A stretch of 64,000 bases of DNA. Origin: Diplonema japonicum (taxonomy: Eukaryota > Euglenozoa > Diplonemea > Diplonemida > Diplonemidae). Position numbers and translations under genes: made by a program. This document shows positions 58,600-64,000 of the stretch, one piece after another. The notes beneath the pieces are model-generated. The model was given only the letters and a program-made list of their open reading frames with translations. It had not been told where the DNA came from and did not search any database. How positions within the stretch are numbered: position 1 is the first letter of the stretch; every line of letters begins with the position of its first letter. The stretch is taken from assembly GCA_964019335.1 (NCBI GenBank), contig OZ025695.1, positions 186,001 to 250,000 on the forward strand, written 5' to 3'.

Positions 58600-58961
58600 T
58601 CATATCTCCTTCACCCCGGTGAAGGTATTACAACCAGGGAAGGGGTTCCCTTTCGAAAGGACCACTGTTTGGTGCTGGCGAGAAATGTAACCCTAAAAAA
58701 AAAATTGTTGCCAAAAAAAAAACTTTTTTTGATACCTTAATCTGCCCATTTGCGATGAGGCACACGAGGGCACATTCGATCTCGTCAGGGCTGATCGTCT
58801 TACCGTTGTTGGCTGTCTCATAGGCAGCTGTGAGCTGGGCCATCTTGACCCTAGAGGAGAAGGTGGCGTCGCCAGGCTTAAGAGAAACAAGGCAGTAATG
58901 GACGCGCCTTGTGAGGTTCAAGAAGCACATCATTCTCGCACGATGCAGGATCACATAAATT

Positions 58962-59006
<45 letters not shown>

Positions 59007-60162
59007 CCAGCATACCAATTTTGCAAAGAAAGACGCGTTATCCTCGATCGCCTTATCGAACTGGTGTGTGTTCCCCACCTGGATCGCCTCCACAAGCGGT
59101 TGGAAGATGGCCGTCAAACCATATTCGGCAAGCAGCTCGGACGACGGGAATTTCCCCTTTTTTTTTTTTTTTTTTTTTTTTTCCTTCCCAAAAAAAAAAA
59201 AAATAATAATAATAATAATAATAATAACATACCTGCACCAATTTCACCGTGACAAGGAAAACCAGGATGCGGATCTGGTTTTTTCTGTACGAGGTGTGGC
59301 ACAGCTTGAAGGCGGCTTTCAGATCCTCCTCAGCTTCGTTAAACCGCTGTTCCAACATGCTGACCCTGCCGGAGTAGAACAAATGGGTAACACGCTGCCC
59401 CTGCGTCGTCAGGTCGAGCGGCGACTTCGTCCCATCTTTGCTGCTCTTCTCGATCTCACGCGACAGCATTTGCATGGAAGGCTTGATGACACCCATATTG
59501 TTTGTGTGGAAAGCGGCTTTGCTGAGGTTGTTGCACAGCGTGACCATTCCACGTTTCTTTGAGTCAGCGATGTTCGGCGTGCGATCCGAGCCGAGCTTTG
59601 AAAGAGAAGTTTGCAACGCCGATGTAACCTCATCCATACGTTTTCCTCTCTTCCCTTCCTGCTGTTCGTACAAGTATGCTATCCGTCTGGTTCTGTTGAG
59701 GATGGGGCCTAGCATTTCGACCATCCAGGAAGGCTTTTCGCAGTTGTCTGACGAGCAGTCGCCGAGGTATTGATTCAGATTCTTGACGGCGGTAAGCATG
59801 AGGTTGTGCGCTTTTGCGATGTCGTGATTGGACTCAACGACGCCTTGTGTGAAGCATCCTACCAAAGCTGCGATTTTCTTGTGTGGGCCGATGCACCAAG
59901 GGGATAGTTTTCCCGCCAGCTCTTCCGCGCTTCCAGCACCGGATTCTTTCCAGAGCTTCTCTGCGGTGCCGTTGACATTGTTGAAGAGCTGCACGAACGG
60001 TGTTGGGTCCAGTGCTTCCAGACCCATTTGCAGCGTGCTCATCACCCCCCTCGCCTGAACCCCCGAGTACATCCCTCCTATATTCCCCCTTCCCGTCATA
60101 CCATCCCCTTGGCCGTTACCTTTCCCTCCCTTCCGTTTTTTCGCCTTTCCTCCACCAAACAT
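58600..60162 (-). CDS. PCID2: PCID2/Thp1-like PCI-domain protein, four exons
   Basis: Exons 59233-60162, 59016-59156, 58736-58963 and 58600-58692 give ~463 residues. After a Gly/Lys-rich start the helical repeats and PCI domain follow the PCID2 order: VTHLFYSGRVSMLEQRFNEA, FKLCHTSYRKNQIRILVFLV, GKFPSSELLAEYGLTAIFQP, LGIYVILHRARM, SPDEIECALVCLIANGQIKG, YISRQHQTVVLSKGNPFPG. The last two segments match PCID2's conserved GYISHQHQ..VVSK.NPFP ending only after splicing. PCID2 is part of TREX-2 at nuclear pores in mRNA export. The final residues extend ten or so past the usual end. Confidence 0.92.
58693..58735 (-). other. 43-nt intron 3 of PCID2
   Basis: Donor GTATCAAAA, a T run, CAACA, a second T run, acceptor TTTTTAG. 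It joins QIK to GYISRQHQ. Removing it replaces a low-complexity end with the family's conserved C-terminus. Confidence 0.88.
58964..59015 (-). other. Poly(A) intron 2 of PCID2
   Basis: In the minus sense GTATGCTGG, about 41 A, then G. Length about 52 nt; one end follows from the reading frame because the A count is hard to read. Joins FAKL to GIYVILHR. Confidence 0.85.
59157..59232 (-). other. Poly(T)/poly(A) hairpin intron 1 of PCID2
   Basis: 76 nt in the minus sense: GTATG, (TTA) repeats, about 13 T, GGGAAGG, about 25 A, G. The T/TTA arm faces the A arm, so a long hairpin is possible. Joins KLVQ to GKFPSSE. Confidence 0.88.
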
Positions 60163-60779
60163 TTTTTTTTTTTTTTCTAAGGGGACCACCTTTTTTTTTT
60201 TTGTTGGGATTAAGCAACGAAGGAAATAGAAAAAGAATACTTGAATTTTCTGTGTTCTAGGAAAGGGGAGGGGGGGGGGGGGGGGGGTCAATTTATAGTA
60301 TGGGGTGTTATTGAAAATCTAGGGAGGGGTTTTCTTTTTTTCTTCTTTCAAAAAAAAAAAGGAAGGGGGAGGGGGCTTATCACACAATCAAAAAAAAATG
60401 GAGAACCATAAACAACATGAACTAACTTGTGAATCAGCTGCCCACCCCCATAGGGCCTAACCGGTTGGTCGACGCAGCGAGGCATCGGTGGGGGAGGAGG
60501 GGGGTGCGCTTACAAACGCTACCTTAGTTTGCAGCCAACGAGTTTCATATTCTTTTTTTTTTTTTTTTTTTTTCTGCTTTTTGCTTCCTCTCCTTCCCTC
60601 ATTTCTTGAAAAAAGAGGAGCCCAATTACTGAAAAAAAAAAAAAAAAAAAAAAAAAACTCTTTTTTTTTTTTTTTTTTTTTTTTTGCATCATCCCTTTTC
60701 TCTCTTTTCCCATTTTACAGGTGGTAAAAACGACCTGTGTTCCACAAAAAAAAAAAAAAAAGGAGTTCTATGTTTCCTT
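60163..60779. other. Intergenic, homopolymer-rich, no gene recognised
   Basis: G, A and T runs; a G run of about 18 near 60270. An ordinary patch at 60415-60545 has no coding frame and no tRNA-like boxes. T run, A run and T run at 60553-60685 follow. Confidence 0.6.
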
Positions 60780-63700
60780 CTATTTGTCAGCATGTCGTGT
60801 AGAAGACTTCCTGCATTTTCATTTTTTTTTTCTTTTTTTTTCTTCCCGATCTTTCCCGCAATACCTTTTCGTTCTCAAGGCTTCTAAACGCTCTTCACGG
60901 TCTCGCTGCAAACTTTCAATCGGATCTTTTTTGGATTTCCCCCCACCCCCCTACCCCCCTTTTTTTTTCTTTTACATACCAACGCCAGCGCTTTGTAGAA
61001 CCTCGTAATCACGGTGCAGGCGTCTCTGATAGGATTCTTCAAGAGATTTTTGCCGCTGGGTTAGGATGGAGGGGACGCCTCGCTCAGCAGTGAGATCAGG
61101 TGCCAGGAGGACGTTCGGCGGGTTGCTGTAGTAATCATTATCGACCAACCACTGCTTGTTCCGCATTGTCCGTTCCTGTTTTGATCTGTTATCGTAATCT
61201 CTCGCCAGGTAGTGCTCTCGGTTGTGGTCCCAATCGTCTTGAGCAGCGAAACGCTGGCAGGCGACTTTGAAGTGCCGGGCTCGGTCCCCTTCTGTTGCTT
61301 GTTTTTGCTTTTCCTTCTTTTCCAGCTCCTTGAGGAATTTCTCCTGAGCACGCTTCTCGACTTCTACGGTGAGAACTCTTTGCCGGGTCTCGCAAGCTTG
61401 CTTCTTCCTTCGTTCTTCTTCTTTCTTGTTACGTTCCTCTTCCCGGTGTTTTCTCGTGTCATGTAGCTTTGTATCGTAAGCATTCCGTTGTTCTTCTTTC
61501 CGTTTCTTATACTTCTCCTTAAGCATCGACGCAGATAAGGCTTCAATTTCTTTCTCGAAATCGACAGGTCCGCCCGTGCATATGCGTTTCCTCTCGTCTC
61601 GTGATTTCTTTTTCTGCCACACTGCTTCCTTCGCTTCTCCTTTAAGCCTTTCTGCGTCTAGTGTTGCGATTGCTTGGTTCTGCTTTTCCAACAAGGCGTC
61701 GATCCGGTATTCCTCCTTCGCCCGCTCTTCTTCTATAAATTTCATCAGAAGCATTTTTCTACAATAAACGCCCCGTATCCTCGCCGCCACGATCGCGTTC
61801 GCCTTCCCTTTCTTTGTCGCAAGCTCCGCTTCCTTTATTCTGGTTGCCTCTTCCATCGCTTGTTGTCTTTGTTCTTCCAGTGCCTTGTCTTTTTCTGCCT
61901 GTACCGCTTGTTGTTTCAACTCCTCTTCGAGTCTCACTTTATGTTTCTTGACGAACAGCCAGAAGCAATCATGTCTTGGAGATCTACCTCTCGACACCTT
62001 CTGGATGACCCGGATGTATCGGTCTACTGCTCTTTCTTTTTCAACGTTGAGTTTGATGAAGGCGACCTGGCGGAGGAATACCTTGGTGTTCCCCATCTGT
62101 CCGGAGGACTTGTCGATCCCAACGGCGTCGAGGATCTTTTGACACAGCGACTTGGTTTGGGAAGAGTCTTCGTCCTTGGTTCTGTTCAGACCTTCGGACC
62201 CCAAGAGCGCGCAATATCTGTCGCAGAACAACGCGTGCTTGAAACGGATCGGATACCCTGCCTTGCGGACTCTCACGGTCTCGATAACCCCTGCGCTTCG
62301 AAGCTGGCTCATAACTTGCGCAGGGTCCCACATAAGAGGTTTTTTTGCAGGGTGTGGCTTCACGCATCGAATCCAATGCGGGTTGGTGCTGTTCACAAGC
62401 GCGATCAGCTCCTTGACCTGATCCTTGAAGAACCCGCTGACGGTGATTTGAGCTGTCGGACGGGACTTGTCAGGGGGAGGCGGGAGGAGGCATTTGATAA
62501 GAGTGTCGGAGCTGCCCCGGATCAACAGTTTCATTTCGTCCTTCAAGGGCTCCTTGTTCTTTTCAAGCCAGGACGTGACATCGTAGATCACACCGCCCGC
62601 ATAATGTCGGATGATGAATGAGTTGGGGTGCTTTCGTTGAACCTCCCCACGGGGCTGACCGTAGAATTCATGGCCAGGCTTGGCACCCTTGCCCTGTCCG
62701 GGTCCGAATGTGTCGTGCAGTTTGGAGAGAAGTTGTATGTCAGATCCTTTTGGAAGGGCGCATTCTTCGTCAAGCATTGAAAAGACGGATTTCTTGCCGG
62801 AAAGGAGGTCGAGGCAGGCTTGGTTATCAGCGAAGGTGACGTCGGTGGTGTCGATGCCCTCTCGTTGGCATTCTTTCATATCCTCGACGAAGATGTAGGA
62901 GTTGTAGTGGGATTGAAGCGCTTCATTCGCAAGGTTGATGCAAAGCTGCTCAAAAGAGTTCTGCTCGAAGCATTCGAACCCAAAGATGTCCAGCAAACCC
63001 AACCAATTCGCAGTGTTCTCCGTGTTGTCAGTTGTGAGATTAATCTTGTCGACAAGCCACTGAAACAAAGTATCATACATCACCTTCGACACACTGTCCC
63101 TCACGTCAGTTGATTTCGACTTCGGGTACGTTTTGGTCATAACACTCCCTCCTACTGTTGTCGACGCCGAAGTGAGTTCCTTTAACATTACTTGATGGTC
63201 TACGCAGAACTGTTCGCAGCTTGATTTCAACAATTCTGTGTTTTTCTCGTCTAAAAACGAAGCTTGGTTGTTTTGCGCGTCTATCTTCTCCTCGAACTCG
63301 ATGTTCTGATACAATAAAATACCAGCCACGGTCTTCCACACGGATGTTTTTTCCTCCTCAGTCATTCCTATGTTGTCCATCGAGGAGAGACACGCTGCTT
63401 GATCCTCGTTGTCGTCAACACCGTCAATCGTCAAACACTTCCCAGCATTGCATGATACGTAAGCATCGCTTGTTTCCAAGTTGTACTTGGTGCGGTCGGG
63501 GTGCGCGCAGATTTGGTAGAACACGTGGTATATTCGCTCGGACGTCGCCGCCGTAATGATACGCGACTTCTCCAACAGGTATTTCGTGGTGTGGGCTCCG
63601 ATGAGGAACCCGTCCGTGCTGAACTGTATCTTCATGAACTTCCCGAAACGGGAGGAGTTGTCGTTCCGCACTGTTTTCGCATTCCCGAAAGACTCCAATA

Positions 63701-64000
63701 TAGGTGATGCAGCTTGAACTTTAACACCAACCTGGTTGGTGGCGTCCTTTACCTCCGAGGTTGCTTTTTGACAGGACACCGCAGTTAGATATTCCACTAC
63801 AATTTTTGCCGCGACTGTCTTCCCCGCACCTGACTCCCCGCTGATGAGGATGGTTTGGTTCTGTCTGTCATTGACAAGCTCGAAGTATGTCTGGTGAGCT
63901 ACCGACCACACATGGGGAAGCTGGTTCTGTACCACAGGACCCTCTGCCAGATATTTCTCGATCGTCACTTCTGGTTGGTAACAAGGGATCTTCTTGAAAG
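60780..64000 (-). CDS. Myosin heavy chain, 3' part; N-terminus beyond the window
   Basis: Main exon 60980-64000, continuing past the right edge (FKKIPCYQPEV precedes the visible TIEKYL). The motor is clear: P-loop GESGAGKT, switch I NDNSSRFGKF, switch II DIFGFECFEQNSFEQLC, actin-binding NPHWIRCVKPHP, and the converter. Two IQ-like motifs follow (VIQKVSRGRSPRHDCFW, VAARIRGVYCRKMLLM). The tail of ~260 residues is highly charged and helical, with no TH1, MyTH4/FERM or long coiled coil. The frame would end in GVGM at 60972, but a GTATG there and frame-preserving acceptors suggest two more exons (60865-60925, 60780-60810) ending RKSSTRHADK. That extension is inference. Actin-based motor of unassigned class. 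Confidence 0.9.
60811..60864 (-). other. Putative 54-nt last intron of the myosin gene
   Basis: Donor GTATTGCGGG, A runs, acceptor ATGCAG. Predicted from frame only; the 3' exon encodes just ten residues. Confidence 0.5.
60926..60979 (-). other. Putative 54-nt penultimate intron of the myosin gene
   Basis: Donor GTATGTAAAAG, A and G runs, acceptor AAAAAAG. Joins SAGV to DPIESLQRDREERLEALR, a helical continuation of the charged tail. Same length as the next intron. Confidence 0.55.

Noticed and set aside
60420-60545. Possible tRNA in the ordinary patch upstream of PCID2
   Set aside because: No A-box/B-box pair and no cloverleaf could be drawn on either strand.

Overview
The window looks like nuclear DNA from a diplonemid flagellate (Euglenozoa). 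Three things point there. (1) A plus-strand element at 39614-39652 is a 39-nt spliced-leader exon that closely matches the diplonemid SL as I remember it. It is followed directly by GTATCG, then a structured intron-like tail with an Sm-like site. (2) All 29 protein genes I recognise lie on the minus strand, as expected for Euglenozoan polycistronic transcription with SL trans-splicing. (3) The genes are eukaryotic (myosin, CstF-50, PCID2, AAMP, SOS1-like NHE, PGM3), and several carry very short GT-AG introns.

Layout, left to right. 0.2-8.7 kb: a secreted tandem GH114 glycosidase, two unknown proteins, and phosphoacetylglucosamine mutase. 9-20 kb: an LRR-protein kinase, AAMP (WD40), an EF-hand protein, a one-helix membrane protein, an FkbM-type methyltransferase, and CstF-50. 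19.7-27.4 kb: a membrane protein joining a UBR-like zinc finger, EF-hands and C2; a coiled-coil protein; and a Golgi-type glycosyltransferase. 28.7-31.3 kb: a Gln-rich MYND-finger gene split into at least eight exons. 31.3-33.5 kb: homopolymer-rich sequence with no gene. 33.5-42.7 kb: a Na+/H+ exchanger with a cyclic-nucleotide-binding-like domain, a CZIB homologue, a BTB/POZ protein, the SL RNA gene, an SDR enzyme and a pseudokinase. 43.3-48.1 kb: a four-gene tandem array of an unrecognised secreted family. 48.2-64 kb: a GnT-I-like glycosyltransferase relic, two large coiled-coil proteins, a TPR-PTPS fusion, PCID2, and the 3' part of a myosin that runs off the right edge.

The most unusual property is the non-coding sequence. 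Intergenic gaps and most introns are built from long A or T runs. Introns I could deduce from conserved protein reading frames are mostly 25-76 nt. They usually start GTATG and often have a poly(A) run where a polypyrimidine tract would be expected, with acceptors such as AAAAAG. Three introns are a poly(T) run and a poly(A) run facing each other, able to fold into a hairpin. The genes do not form an obvious single pathway. Shared themes are the secretory pathway (signal peptides, glycosyltransferases, PGM3, PT-rich stems) and mRNA 3'-end formation/export (CstF-50, PCID2). Homopolymer lengths, and intron lengths that depend on them, may be off by a base or two.
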